Part shown: one piece after another, positions 24,633 to 36,691 of the stretch
Layout of the letters: each line of letters starts with the position of its first letter
How positions within the stretch are numbered: position 1 is the first letter of the stretch
Program-made: the position numbers and the translations under genes
Assembly (NCBI GenBank): GCA_013396635.1
Contig: WBMW01005650.1
Location: 4,233,647 to 4,297,646 of the forward strand
Length of the DNA: 64,000 nt
From: Penelope pileata
Lineage: Eukaryota > Chordata > Aves > Galliformes > Cracidae
Reading direction: 5' to 3'
The notes under the pieces: model-generated
What the model saw: only the letters and a program-made list of their open reading frames with translations
What the model was told of the DNA's origin: nothing
The model's database searches: none

Positions 24633-25285
24633 GCTGCAAAAATACCCCCATCGTTTAACCCATACTAGGCCTACCTTTCAGGCCCTTCACTAGGCCTGTG
24701 GCACATCACATCAAGGTGATTTTTTTTTTTTTTTTTTTTTAAATTACCTTCACAATACGCATAGGTTTTTCCTGCCTACACTGTAACACTCCTTTTTTTG
24801 CGAGAATCTGCCTGACATTTACACCCTTATTCTCTAAATAATGGCAGCTTTCCCACCTTATGACTTGTTCTTCAATCCAGTTTTGGATCCAAGTACGAAT
24901 TCACTGACTCACAAATGCTTTTGCCCTAGTACTCAAATAGATTTCTTATGCTCACACTTGGTAGAGTTTGGTAGAAAAAATATAAGCAAGTTAAGTTCTT
25001 CATTGGGCTTACCTTCTCTTGTTACAAAAATAACTTTTGGCCATAACCATCTTTTTGTGCATCTAAAGGCCCAATCCATTGCCTGGTCCAGCTCCTTAGC
25101 TGGACTGGCTTCACACTTATTCCACTTCTCACTCAGTGAGGTTCTTTCCCCAAGTTAGAACTGTTATTAATAGCACAACCTTTTGCTAAATGAAGAAGCA
25201 GCGGAAAAAGTAAATTAAGTCAACAGTACACAGAGGCAGTAACGAGCACCAGTTTACACACTATAATATTGTACCTTGCCATATG
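24633..25285. other. Spacer between the two 92-bp repeat copies
   Basis: Unique-looking sequence containing the T21 tract at 24720-24740 and a 105-codon plus-strand open frame (24841-25158). I do not recognise that frame as a protein and it lacks splice signals. Apart from these nothing is seen. Confidence 0.5.
24720..24740. repeat. T21 homopolymer
   Basis: Twenty-one T. On the minus strand this could be the poly(A) end of something inserted to the right, but no gene or LINE body is recognisable there. Confidence 0.95.
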
Positions 25286-25377
25286 TTCAAGTAGCTTTCC
25301 TTGGAGAATTCCATCTCTCTCACACGGACAGAAGAATGAGAACAGCAAACTGTTGAAAAGGTCATCAAGAAATACAA
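25286..25377. repeat. Unrecognised 92-bp repeat, copy B
   Basis: Same orientation as the copy at 24541-24632, about 745 bp away start to start, with 74 of 92 positions identical and no gap. Similarity fades quickly beyond both ends, which argues for a discrete unit rather than a long tandem duplication. Confidence 0.75.
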
Positions 25378-28300
25378 ACATCACAGATGGCATAGGTGAA
25401 AGCGCTGCAAAAAAGCAAAGAGCAGAAAGAATGTGTAGGAGTATCATTCTCTAATTGGCAGTACCAGGATTGAAAGTGCACTTGTATGCTACCTTTATTA
25501 ATATTAAAATGACTATTGCAAGGATACCTTACAATGTACCTGCCAAGTGGTCCTTTTCTAAAAGAGAGATGAAACAACTTCTGTCACTGACATTCTGTGC
25601 TGAATATTTCTTCTCCTTTTCAGGAGGTTTTAAGAAAAACTGAATAACCCAGTGATCGCAGAGGGGCACTCTGATGTCCTGCAGCGGAGTTCTTTCTTTG
25701 CTGAAAATTATCATAGAATTTGAAGTTTTAAAGTACACCTCCTATCCTAAGCAGGAATAAATATATTTTCTTGTCTCACTGATGTCCAGAGACCCTCCAC
25801 TTTCCATTGTGCTTTTAAAGAAACTCATGAAGAATACAAGGAGTTTCACCAGTTTCCTTAGAGACTCTCTTAGATGAGACGATTTTTCTTACCTAACAGA
25901 AGGTCACTGAATCACACTTCATCACAGTCAGAAGAGAAAGATAATCAGATACCACGACTAAAGCACAAGGTGAGTACAGACACTTACAAGTAGCAGGTTG
26001 AAAGTCTAACTCAGTAAGACTAACAGAGTGCTTTCTGTAAAACTGATGTTTTTTTTCAGAGAGCTGTTAGCCTCAAAACAAACAACCAACAAGGCAAGTA
26101 CTAGATGCTACCAAAACCAGAACAGTTTTCTGTGTTGTAAGGCACTGCACTACTATCCTATACATGGAAAGAATTCTGATATTTAAGACAGAAGCATTAC
26201 AAAAAAGAAACATAGATGAAGAAACTCAGCCATTCAACTAAAACCCAACATTTTTCATTTACCACTGTAGGTAAATGGGAATAAGAGTATGTGTGAGTAT
26301 GGACGGAGTAGGTACACAGGGAATTTTCCACTTTTTTTTCCACAAGCTAGACTTGACACAACCCAAAATACAAGTTTTTGTAAGCTAGTACGTGAAAACT
26401 TAAGCATCGGACAACCATGGGACTCAATCAGAGCCCTAAAAATAAGTCTGTATTCCAATGTTTGAAATGGAATTTCACACACAAAAAGCCTTAGGAAGGC
26501 ATGGCAGGGAAAGTTGTGCTGCAGCTGTACAACAGTTGGGCTGCAAACATTATGTGAATAAAAAGGAAGCTGGCTATGGTCCACCCTCTCCTCAGGCATA
26601 GACAGGGAGGGTTTTAGAATAGACAGATTATTCTCCTAATAAAATGTGCCTTTACTCACTAAAAGACAGCCACAGGAGAAGATTGAGTGTGGGATGGCAG
26701 GATAAGGGAGAAGGAAAAAATCTCTTTGGCAGGGAAAAACTTTGTTTCATTTCTCCAAAGAACAAATATTAATAGTTCATTTCTAGCCATCTAAAAACCA
26801 GACATAGCCAAACATATCCCCAGCAGTAAAGACATTGCCCTATTACCCTTGCACTGCACACATTTAAACCAAAGGGCAAACAAATGTTGGCAAACAGAAA
26901 TGTGATGACTTACAGTATTTGCTTTGCTACAGTAGCTGGGAGGAGAAAAAAATCCCCTGGAAAGATTAAGAACCAAACATAAAACTGATCTTGAAATTCC
27001 CATTTGTTGATGCCCCAGGGCAAGTACTTTTTCAGCGTTACACCTATTTTTTGAAGAGTATCTGCCCTTTGGGGCACCTATGCTACAGAAAATCAGTCCG
27101 TTTTCAGATACAGAAACACTGACTCGCTTGGTAAAAATGAAATTACCCAACATTCCCCTGATTAAAACAGACAATAGACGTACAGCAAGTCTTCAGGAAA
27201 ACATTTGTTGAAAAATATTAATTTTGAGGGACTTTATACAAGATTAAGGGAAACTGAACGTATTTAAAAGAACTTGAATTTTAACCCCAGGAACAATTCC
27301 TCATTTTATAAGCTCTACAAACCACAGATTGCAAATCAGGAGGAAGTGTAAATTCTATTCATCTACAAACTAGATCATTATGCCACCTTAAGGGTTCCCT
27401 TTTCCTTCTCCCTCAACAATTTTGGCATTCACTGGCTAAATCTTTTATCTGCGGCACATATGCAAAGTGGAATGATATTCTTAATGGACGTAAGATGTTC
27501 TCACTGGTATAATTGTTAACTCTTAGGGAAACTTTCATAAGATTACCTTACCCCCCACCTATTACTACTCTAGCCCCTAGCAGGAGAAGATCCTTTTTCA
27601 CTTGATGTTTACTAATTGTGTTTATTTCAAACACATCTGAGTCTTAGCAAAGCTGCTGAGGTTCTGCTTGCACTTTAAATTTGCAGGTTTACTGTAAAAT
27701 GCCAGGCATATTGAGATGAATCAAATGCACTCGAGCATGAATGAAATGTAGTGAGAAAGTCCCTCCTGGCATCATTTCTGGGATTAGTAATTTGTGAAAT
27801 TGTGGTGATGCAAGGGAACAGCATGAGAAAGCCATTTCCTTCCCTTTTGTCCAGTCTAAATGCAAATCTGAACTTTCTTGGCAGTTCATTTGCATATTAA
27901 TGCATATAGTATTCCACTCCAGAGATCACTTTAGATTTTCTAAATTAAGTTGGGTGGGAGGGCTGAGTGAAAGGGGTCATTTTTGTCATACTAGCACAGA
28001 TACTCTTAGATACTACACCAAAAAAGGCAGAAAGCAGGCAATCGCTTTACTCGCCCTATCACTATTTCAGTTTGCCAACTGGTCCACTGAGGAGATGCAG
28101 GGGATAAAAGGCAATGGTTGACCAGAAGGAGGGAAATACTTCATGTCACTGAAGAAGAACAAACATGATGAAATTAAGAAAGGGTAAGAGTGCACACCAG
28201 TCTAATTAGCATTTCTTCCTAGTAGCTTGGGAAATGTCAGCCACCAGTTGGTGGCAAAATAAAGATGTAATGTGAGTAATAATGAATTAAATTGTGGCTA

Positions 28301-31112
28301 TTTGCATTGAAATGCTAAGATAATGATCTGAAATTACTATTGTAAATATTCCCCTTGACAGTTGAAAATTGGACTTAAAGCTAATAGTACTTTGGATGAA
28401 CTTTAAGCCATGAAATCACTTTTAATGCTTTACACTCCTTTTGGCTATGACAATGTGTTTCAGAAAGTTAATTTAGCTCTGTTTTGTTCAAGCTGTTTGG
28501 TAATTGATGCATACATCGTGGGGGTTTTAATGAACAACTACAAGGACTATTTACCCTATTCACTAAGTATAACTGAAACACTTGATTACTACTCCTGAGC
28601 TGAATATACCAATAGAGTCAAGCACAACAAATATTTTTGGCTGGAGACTGGAGTAGGTGACATCAGTAAAGACCTATTTAAATACAAAGAAAAAGGCAAC
28701 GTTTCCAGAAAATGCTTACACATTTCAGATGCATCTTCTTGCATTAGCTGCAATTTATAGCATTGCTGTCAGCATTAGGAATCGCTGAGGGAGAATTTAC
28801 ATCTGTATATCTGCAAACCAGAAGTACTGACAGAGCAGGCTTAGCCAACAAAACAGAAAAGCAGCAGATATCTTCACATCTGTTGCGTAAGTAGCGTTCC
28901 AATAATAGTGCATGTAAAATGAGAGCTTATTTCCAGACTGTAGTGCATAGCTACACTGTAACACTGTATTTGCCATTATTTAAAGATAAATGGTCTAAAA
29001 AATATAAGATCACACAGTTTACTTTATGCTATGCCCATAAAAAGTGGTTTTCCAGAATTAAAAGGAATGCTGAAGACTTTTAAGAGCAATGAGGCTTCTG
29101 GATATCTAAGCTGCCATCTTTGACGGCACTCGTTTTCAGAGAGTCCTCAGTTCTTGGAGGCGTCCCACAATGGGCATTGAAAAACAGATGCACTTCACAT
29201 AATCACAAATTTTTCAGATGTTGGACAGAATGTGCAATTTACAAGGCTTGTGATACTGAGACTACCAAGACTGTATTCAGTATATCAGCCTCTAAGTCTG
29301 TATGAATAGTCAAAACTGTGTTTTTGAACTTCAGTAGAAGTTTGTTCCAGTCAGAGTCCTGCTCCTTTCCAACTGCCATAGCGGCAGGGTTCACTGCTCC
29401 TCACGAACTTTCAAGAGGTAGCTCTGCAGGCCACATGCTTGTGATCTTCTGAAGTCAAACAACTGTTTGCTTTCATGCATCAGCATGAAAGCATGGAATT
29501 AAGCCAAGCTACCTTCTCTTATTCTTATGGATCATCTGCTTTGTTGATCGTCCTTCCCTTTGAAATCATTAGAAACACATACCATATATATGAAAGTAAA
29601 AATAGAGAAAAATAAAAGGCAGGCAACATTAGTACTGCTAATTTAGTGGTTTTGCCAAGAGAAAGCACATTGTAGTCAGTATATGCAGCTTATGGGGCTC
29701 CAGGTAGTAACTGTTAGCTCTTTTCCTTGATCTGCTCATGCACAGCATTCTAACCAGGTTACCAGAGACCAGATAAGAAATAAAATTCTATTAAATCATC
29801 TTGCATTTCTTATATGATATATTTAAGAATGTAACTATGCAGAAATACTGTCATTGTATTTGTCATGCATTGTAGTACTGCAGGAGCACTTCTAGAAACA
29901 TTTTATTTTCCAGTTCAAATTCAGAGTCAAGTGAGTCACTGCATTTTTAGTCTTCCTAACGTTTTATATTTTAAAAATTCTGTATTATTTTTCTAAAAGT
30001 TCTGTGAATAGATAAAATACATTTAATGTTTCTAAAGAAATATAACCGTTTAGGCACAAGGCCCTGCCCATAACCAAATGCTCCCTATTTGCTATGTCCA
30101 GTGATGTGCATCCAGAAATTGATATAAAGCTGCATAGGCTCCTGGCAGCACAAGGGGGTTAAGTAAGAAGAAGTTATCTTAGAAAAATATCAGAAGAATA
30201 CATTGGTATTTCCACTAGTGGGAAACCACTAAGCATCCACAGACACCTTTGTCTAATTGCGGCAGCCTGAAAAGAACAGGAAAGATACAGCCACATACCT
30301 CCACCGTGGAGAAGCACAGAAAAGAGACGCCAAATGGTTGCCTATCTACCTGCCTACTTACAGCTTTGATGTAGAGATTGAAATACTTATGTGACAGACT
30401 TGCTAAAGGTCTGACATTTGGCAGATTTGTTTTTACGTTTATAGATTTCATCAGAAAAATGATGATGGGAAATGCTATAGATGTGAACACAAGTCTGAAC
30501 ATACACGCACTTAAAGCTTCCGACTTCTCCGTTTTATCTCTTCCCTTAGCATTAACATCTGAGTGCCTTGATTTTTAATCAGAGTTGGGAGTGGAGGAAG
30601 GTTGCTTCTTGTAAAGAGTGTTACTGTTTAAACAGTTCCAGTTAAGCTTTGAAAAGCACCTTCCTTTCAGGTCAATACAACGGCTGCAGGCCAAGGTCCC
30701 ATCTGTGCTGAACTTGTATTTGCTGGCTAGAGACAATTTTCTACTAGACCTGCTTAAAAGGAAAGCAGTGTAGCGTGATGGCTCTCTGCTACCACGTAAA
30801 ACTGTAAGTTCAGTAACTACTGTATCTTGAAAAAAGTTTCAGTCACACAAACATAATATAACCCATACTGTGTAATTTTCTGTGTAATTTTTCACACAGA
30901 CAATTACTAGGGCTTAGTGATAGAAGTCAGGAAACTCAAGTTCCATTGTAATCAAATGATTAACTCTATACTAAATAAATCCCAAAGTATTCCAAGGAAT
31001 GCTTTTCTCCCCTGGGGGAGAGAAGAGAAAAAAATTCTTATGAGGCTAAATAGACTTTCTTCTCCCCTCTCCTGCTTCACTACCACGTACATGCTCCAGC
31101 TAAATGATGACT
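25378..31112. other. Non-coding block, no gene seen
   Basis: No exon or RNA gene is recognisable. Minus-strand open frames of 114 codons (26255-26599) and 127 codons (26791-27174) match no family known to me. They lie in mixed-composition DNA without clear splice sites, so I leave them out as genes. The octamer/homeodomain-rich stretch at 27.7-28.4 kb is listed separately. Confidence 0.55.
27860..28307. promoter_or_regulatory. POU-octamer and homeodomain motif cluster (possible enhancer)
   Basis: ATGCAAAT at 27860-27867 faces ATTTGCAT at 27888-27895. The latter is part of the composite ATTTGCATATTAATGCAT (27888-27905), which adds ATTA and TAATGCAT cores. A third octamer is at 28300-28307, next to AATGAATTAAATTG. 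Octamers are POU-domain sites and ATTA cores are homeodomain sites. At least eight other octamers are scattered through the window, so the cluster is suggestive only. Confidence 0.25.
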
Positions 31113-31285
31113 TGGCTCTGAAAATAATGCCTCCTATTAATTTCCATGGCAATGACAACAGACACAAAGAGCACAATAACACAGTTTGATAGAGACAACT
31201 CTCAGCTACAAAACACTTTTTTTCAACGTAGTCACCACCATTAGCTGTGCATTTTCACCAACGATGAACAAGAGCTGCATGCTAA
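31113..31285 (-). mobile_element. Mariner DNA transposon 3' end (Galluhop/Mariner1-like)
   Basis: Plus-strand words CTGAAAATAATGCCTCCTAT, TTTCCATGGCAATGACAACA and GAGCACAATAACACAGTTTG match the terminal part of the chicken mariner as I remember it. Read on the minus strand, the inner portion encodes KCTANGGDYVEK, the typical C-terminus of a mariner transposase. It is preceded by W and a TGA where a sense codon is expected. The terminal inverted repeat lies at the low-coordinate end. The rest of the transposase, including the catalytic D,D,D region, and the opposite inverted repeat are missing, so this is a dead fragment broken just after the GCATGC at 31277-31282. Confidence 0.85.
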
Positions 31286-33764
31286 CATTATCATATTAAT
31301 GCTAACCATTACCTTATCTGTACATGTTCCATGGGAGTGGCCCTGCATCTTTTGAGAACTGGTGCTGAAAGTGAAACCAGAACAGGGACAGAGAAATTGG
31401 GGTGGTAAGACTCCATATCAGACACAGTTGTCCACAAAAGAATGCCGCAGTATGCCCACAGCAAAACACACAGCAACAACATGAGAAACAAAGTGGAATA
31501 GGAGATGACAAGGAGAGGGACATTTTGGAAGGCTGAAGACAGGTTGCCTGAAACGCTGACCTATTCGATATATAGGTCAGCCTGCCATATGTAATGAGCT
31601 GTTGCAGCACATTGTAAAACTGCTGCAAGAAACCACTGCTGTAGCTTTATCTCTTTCCTATTAGGAGTAAAGGTCAGACACAAGCTCCTTCTGTTGCTCT
31701 TGGCTGTTCTGAGTGAAGGCCATGGAAGGAACCCATTACAGAATAAAAGTGAATAGCTCCAGGCTCATAAGTTGCATCGCCAGTGGGGAGGCATATTGCT
31801 AATAAAAATGGTCTGGTAGTAAATCACTTAATTTCTTGGCTGTTCCTACCCTCATTTTTAGATAGAAGTTGATGTTTTAAGAGCTTTAAAATTCAGCTCT
31901 GATCAGGAAATGAATTTTGTTTGAAAAGCAGCTGCTTGAAACAGCTTTGCTCCTTCTTTAGCCCCGGTGGAACTTGAAATCAGCTGCTGAAAGAGAGATA
32001 CAAGTGTACAATCCTCTAGTTTTCATGTTTTGTTTTCTTTCTTTTTATATAAATTATAATGAAACATCTTTTCTCATTAGCATGCTTTTTCATCAGTCTT
32101 GCTAGGGCTTGCTACAGAAGGACTGCCTACAAGATTCCTCACTGTGAGAGCCACTGAGCCTGGGTTGTACCTGTGCTTCTATCTGTGGAGTGGCTGCAGG
32201 AAACTGCACCATCCCCCTGTGTTTTTTTGCCTGGTCCTGCTTCAGGACATCAGCTCTTCAAGGAGGACACTGTGTTCATTTGCAATTTTGCCTGATTACT
32301 CTAAAATACTTACTATGTTACATACTTATTATGTTATATGCTGTATTCCAGGATATTAATATCAAAATAATTTTTGTTCCCAAATACCATGATGTGCTGA
32401 TGAGGTGTGTGGGAGCTTATTTGGACCATGCATGACTCATTTAGAATCATTAACTTCTAGATATTTTCAAACTTCAACTTACCCACTTGTCGTTTCTTCT
32501 ACCCTCCATTAGAGGCTTCCTGTTTTGTTTATACCAAATGCTACTTCATCTGGGATTATGAGGCATTAGCCTACCTACACAAACATTGTGCCATCACCAC
32601 TACCTTACACTGCTTCAACTTCAGGCTAGTCAGTAGTTTGCTGGATTAAGAATCTGAAAGTAAAGAATACTTCTTAGCTGTATTTGCACTCTTTATGATG
32701 ACTGAATCATAGAATGTGAATATTATTACTGCTATCAGAATGTTACTTTCAAATATTCATTGAACATTTTTTTGCCTTTTGGTCTTGTCCTATAACTAAG
32801 ATTAATTTCATTTTAAGGGGGCTTATGTACTGTATAATCTTGCCAAACCATTGCAATGGAAAGTGCTTATATTCTACCAGCATGATTACTTGAATATGAG
32901 AGGGTTTAGGAAATGTGCAAACGTTTTAACCACTTGCACAGAACGGGGCTCTCAGCATCATAAAACAAGATTCTGAAAAACAGACTATATTAAGAAAAAG
33001 AAAGCTTAAACAAACATATAGAAATAGATGATTACATTTTCTTCACGGCACTGTCTAGGATACCAGTTACCAATTTTAACACCAAAATAGAATTTGTGTG
33101 ACTGAAGGACTTCACTTATGCACTTCAGTACAGCCATCTAACAGCTAACCTATTTTACTGAAATGACAAAAAAAAAAAAAAAAATCAGTCAAGGGAAGTC
33201 AAGCAGTTTCATGATACTATGCAGAGGACCAAACGTTTCTGATACATTTAACAAAAGTAATTATAGTAAGACTGGCAAAAATCTGCTGCTTAAAAATTAA
33301 TTCTCAGTTTTGCAAAGTACATTGTGTTTTTCTTACTTTTCATGCTGCTATTTCCTCCTTCAGTTTTTGAAACCCAGAAACATTGATATCAGCAACAATA
33401 ATGGATGATGGGAAATGGAAGACTTTTACCTAACTCATTCCATACTCATCTTTTAGTTTATGTCTAGCACTCCAGGGGGTTTCAGAGCTAATTTTTTAAT
33501 TATAATCAAAAGAAGGTAGTTATTAATCTTGAAAAAGTAGAGAACTAGGTCATTCTTTTCTTTTGTTAAAAAATAGAATGTGATTACAAAAAGCTTGCAG
33601 ATTTCTCCGAAAAATTGTGACATTTTAAGGAAGTTCAAATAGAGGAAAAAAGGAACCTTAGGTAAAATGGTTACAAAGGAATTTAACAGATATTTAAGCT
33701 CTAATTTATTCAAACCAATGGAAACAAATTCCAACTTTGTCTTAGTGTTTAGTTTGGTTAAAAG
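31286..33764. other. Non-coding block, no gene seen
   Basis: The stretch just right of the mariner fragment (31.3-31.64 kb) keeps a 104-codon minus frame but shows no transposase motif, so I do not extend the element into it. The rest is AT-rich with the A17 tract at 33168-33184. Nothing else can be supported. Confidence 0.55.
33168..33184. repeat. A17 homopolymer
   Basis: Seventeen consecutive A with no visible retroposon body. Confidence 0.95.
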
Positions 33765-33950
33765 TATCTGACTTCGAATCAGAGTTCTGAGATTCTATTT
33801 GTAGCTCTGCTACTATTCTACTCTGCAGTTCAAAACGTTTCCATTTCAATGCATAGTTTCCCTTCCTACTTTACCAATAACGCAAACTCTGCCAAATCAC
33901 AAAGCATCTTAGAACACAAAAATAAGATCAGTGACTTACAGCATTAAAGG
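33765..33950 (+). mobile_element. MIR: MIR SINE relic
   Basis: Three colinear blocks match the MIR consensus order. The first is GACTTCGAATCAGAGTTCTG with GTAGCTCTGCTACT (consensus 'gggttcgaatcccggctctgccact'). The second is ATAGTTTCCCTTCC ('cagtttcctcatc'). The third is CAAAGCATCTTAGAACA ('aaagcgcttagaaca'). The spacing agrees roughly with MIR. Divergence is high, as expected for an element that spread in early amniotes. It is not mobile. Confidence 0.55.
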
Positions 33951-34718
33951 TATTGGGACGTAGCTATACAGTGAAGTTTGTAAATTGTTGGACTGACCTA
34001 GAGATATAAGTGACTAGTGCGTCACTCGAGCAATTCAGTTGTTTAAAAAAAGCAATGTAGAACTCACTTATTTTGTGTGATAACAAATGATTAATGATAA
34101 AGAATGATAGATACAGGATTTCAGCCTCAGATAATTGCAGACTCTGCAGTGAGTCTCCAGTAAGCTGTTGATAGGTATATACCATCTCCCAACTTTACAT
34201 AATTGTGCCTGTATGCTTTCTAATAAGTGTTTTGGCTGACAGTATCCAGATTTTACTGTAGAAGACATCATTATACAAGTACAAATAAAAGGCTAACTAT
34301 TTTAGTAACTCTTTTCCACTTCCAACATTTTTTCCACTATTACAGATGTACTTTGGCTTTGTGGGACATACAATGTGGGTATACATAAATTCAACCATCT
34401 ATTTGTGATCAAAGCATCCAAGCGTATGAAAAAGTACAAATGCTACCAGAAATAATACGTCTTTTGATTACAAATAGCTGCTGAAATAGACAACTGAGGT
34501 GCTTACAAATTATAGTCTCTTTTCTTTTCAGTTCGTATACTCCTAACAGTACTTCAAGAAAAAGACTTACATTGCTTCAAGAAATGGAAGTTTGTGACAT
34601 CCTTGAAAAAAAAATCTGTAATTTTGAAATATATTCTTTTTTTCCTAAAATTAAGCAAAGAATAACATTAATAAAGCCTCTCTCACATTTCATCACTTGG
34701 CATTCTTTCAGTGAAAAA
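33951..34718. other. Non-coding spacer, no feature seen
   Basis: AT-rich DNA between the MIR relic and the ancient CR1. Short minus-strand frames are present but have no coding character. Confidence 0.55.
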
Positions 34719-35215
34719 CGTCATAGAAGATGAGTCAAGACCCATCAAGTCCAATATTGTGTTTCTACTGTGCTCTATTTCAGTTCTTCACTTAGAATTT
34801 TAGATCCTTTGACCTTCATCCATCTTCCTTTTTTTCAGGTCTTGCTCCTCTTCCCTACTCCAGTTATTTTCATTTTCTATATCCCTATCTTCTTCCAGGA
34901 AGGCTGAGACTTTTCCTTTCAGGACAGCTGAAGCTTGGTGGTACTCAAGAAGGCCCACGATGCATTTCAGTAAGAGGGCAACTACAAACTAATCGTGTCT
35001 AGATCTATCGTCCAAGTCTCCAATTATCAGCAGTTAATTAGCTTCCTATAAAGCCTGATTTAGAAGCTTTATAGCCCTGATTAATTTTCCCTCTACAGAT
35101 GTGTCTAATCCTTTTTAGACCCTGTTTATACTCTCTGCCTTTATAACAACCTGTGGCAATGAGTTCCACAATTTCAGTATTGCTGAGTGAATGTACAGCT
35201 GATAAACACGGACTT
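34719..35215 (-). mobile_element. CR1: Ancient CR1/L3-type LINE 3' relic
   Basis: On the plus strand the segment opens with TCATAGAAGATGAGTCAAGA and CCATCAAGTCCAATA, the reverse complement of a CR1 3' terminus. Farther right come TCTAATCCTTTTTAGACCCT, TGTGGCAATGAGTTCCACAA and TGCTGAGTGAATGTA. These match the reverse complement of the ORF2 tail in old amniote CR1/L3-type elements ('ggcaatgagttccacag'). The middle is strongly diverged and contains insertions. It is far older than the copies at 19.3, 19.9 and 61.5 kb, and no frame survives. Confidence 0.65.
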
Positions 35216-35337
35216 ATTACTCATTTTAGTGCAATTTCTATGCTTGTCACGGTTTAGGAATGTGTCTTTAAATGCTTATGGGATATGCACATTAGTCTGA
35301 CTTTATAATCTAAGACATGCAAATTTGTCTTTCTACC

Positions 35338-35375
35338 AATGCAAAACCCATTAAGTCAATGGAGTTTCAAATGGA
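35338..35375. repeat. Ancient repeat core (TCAATGGAGTTT type)
   Basis: GCAAAACCCATTAAGTCAATGGAGTTTCA resembles the same old amniote repeat core seen at 11.6 kb, here just beyond the ancient CR1. It is too short to name. Confidence 0.35.
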
Positions 35376-36674
35376 CGTATGGTCTGCCCACACAGATTGA
35401 ATTACAGGTTGAGGGCTATAATTGTAGCAAACAGCACACAATTACCAGAATGACACACTCTTTGTTACCTATGAACACTGAGAATATTTCCTATACTATA
35501 AAGGTTATTCACAAAGATAGAATAGCTCCTTTACAAAAAAAATATATATGTAAAAGAAAAAGAAAAGCTACAAGAAAGTCATAGCCTATTTTTAATACTT
35601 CCATTTGTCATGAAATGACAGGAGTCAAAACTTCAAATTAGTAAAATAAGATAAAAATGTATATGAAACTTCAGTAGTGTCTAGTTGTTGTATGTGCAAT
35701 TGTATTCATCAAAAGCTAACCTGACAGCTTTTTCAGACAAAGTTAACAGAAAGTATAATTATTTGTTTACAGTTGGAAGTTCTAAGAACTCTGAGTATGT
35801 ATTTTATTTGACTGTATCACAAAAGAATAATTTATTGCAACTACCGAACAAAAAGCTCCCAAACTTGGCTGTTTCGATTTCTCACTCATTTCCTTGAGAA
35901 TTTCTTTTTCAATATTGCTATAAGATTTAATCTCTCCAGCCCTGTGCTGTAAACTTCTAGACTGTAACAAACCTCAGCCTCAAAAACGTCAAACACAATG
36001 AAAAATGGAAATCACCATGGAGTAAGCTGGTTTCAGAGCTCCCCTGAGCCTCTCAATCTGGCTCCTGGGTCACTGCCTGAGCTGACTATGCAAGCTTACC
36101 TCTCCTACCCACACTGTTGTTGATGCTTTGTGCTATGTTAGCAGAGTGAAGTTCACAGGGAAAAAGCATCTGTTGAATTTTCCCTTCTCTCATCTTTTCC
36201 TTCTGCTTCCTCAACAACATAGCATGGGAGATGGCTGTCAATATATAAGTTAAATCTTGAACGTCTGTTTTTCTTACCCTGCATCATAAAACACACTTGC
36301 TAAGGACTTGTGGAGAAAACAAGAGTTTTAAAGAACATACCAATACGTTAGAAAAGTCTACAGGACTGATTGGGAATTACATTCTCTTTTTAATTTAAGG
36401 ATTACACTGATTATAAGAGGGTCAGTGTCTTTATACTTGCTATGTTATGACATAAATACTGAAGACGATGCCTGCCTTAATATTTGCTTTGATGATAAAT
36501 GAAAACTCTAAGAACTCCAAAAAGGAAGATTTGGCCTGTTATGTCAGCTTTAGCAGTCTGGTGCACAGAGCTTTCCCTTCAGTCCCACTGTAGCCTGGCA
36601 GGGATCAGCAGAAGATAAGAGGGAAAAAAAATACTTGCCCTTCAGACTAAGCTTCTGCTAAAAGAGAGGATATG

Positions 36675-36691
36675 AAAAAAAAAAAAAAAAA
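36675..36691. repeat. A17 homopolymer
   Basis: Seventeen consecutive A, with no recognisable body upstream. Confidence 0.95.

Noticed and set aside
24841..25158. 105-codon plus-strand frame after the T21 tract
   Set aside because: Considered as part of a minus-strand processed pseudogene with a poly(A) tail, but neither strand gives a protein I recognise.
25708..25750. ATCATAGAATTTGAAG as another CR1 terminus
   Set aside because: Only the first dozen bases resemble CR1. The following sequence does not follow the CR1 3' UTR.
26255..27174. Two minus-strand open frames of 114 and 127 codons
   Set aside because: No recognisable domain, and not joined by convincing splice sites.
31286..31640. 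Extension of the mariner transposase to the right
   Set aside because: No DDE/D-type catalytic motif, helix-turn-helix words or second inverted repeat visible.
32704..32730. AATCATAGAATGTGAAT as a CR1 terminus
   Set aside because: The match is limited to the short terminal octamer-like word, with no CR1 body on either side.
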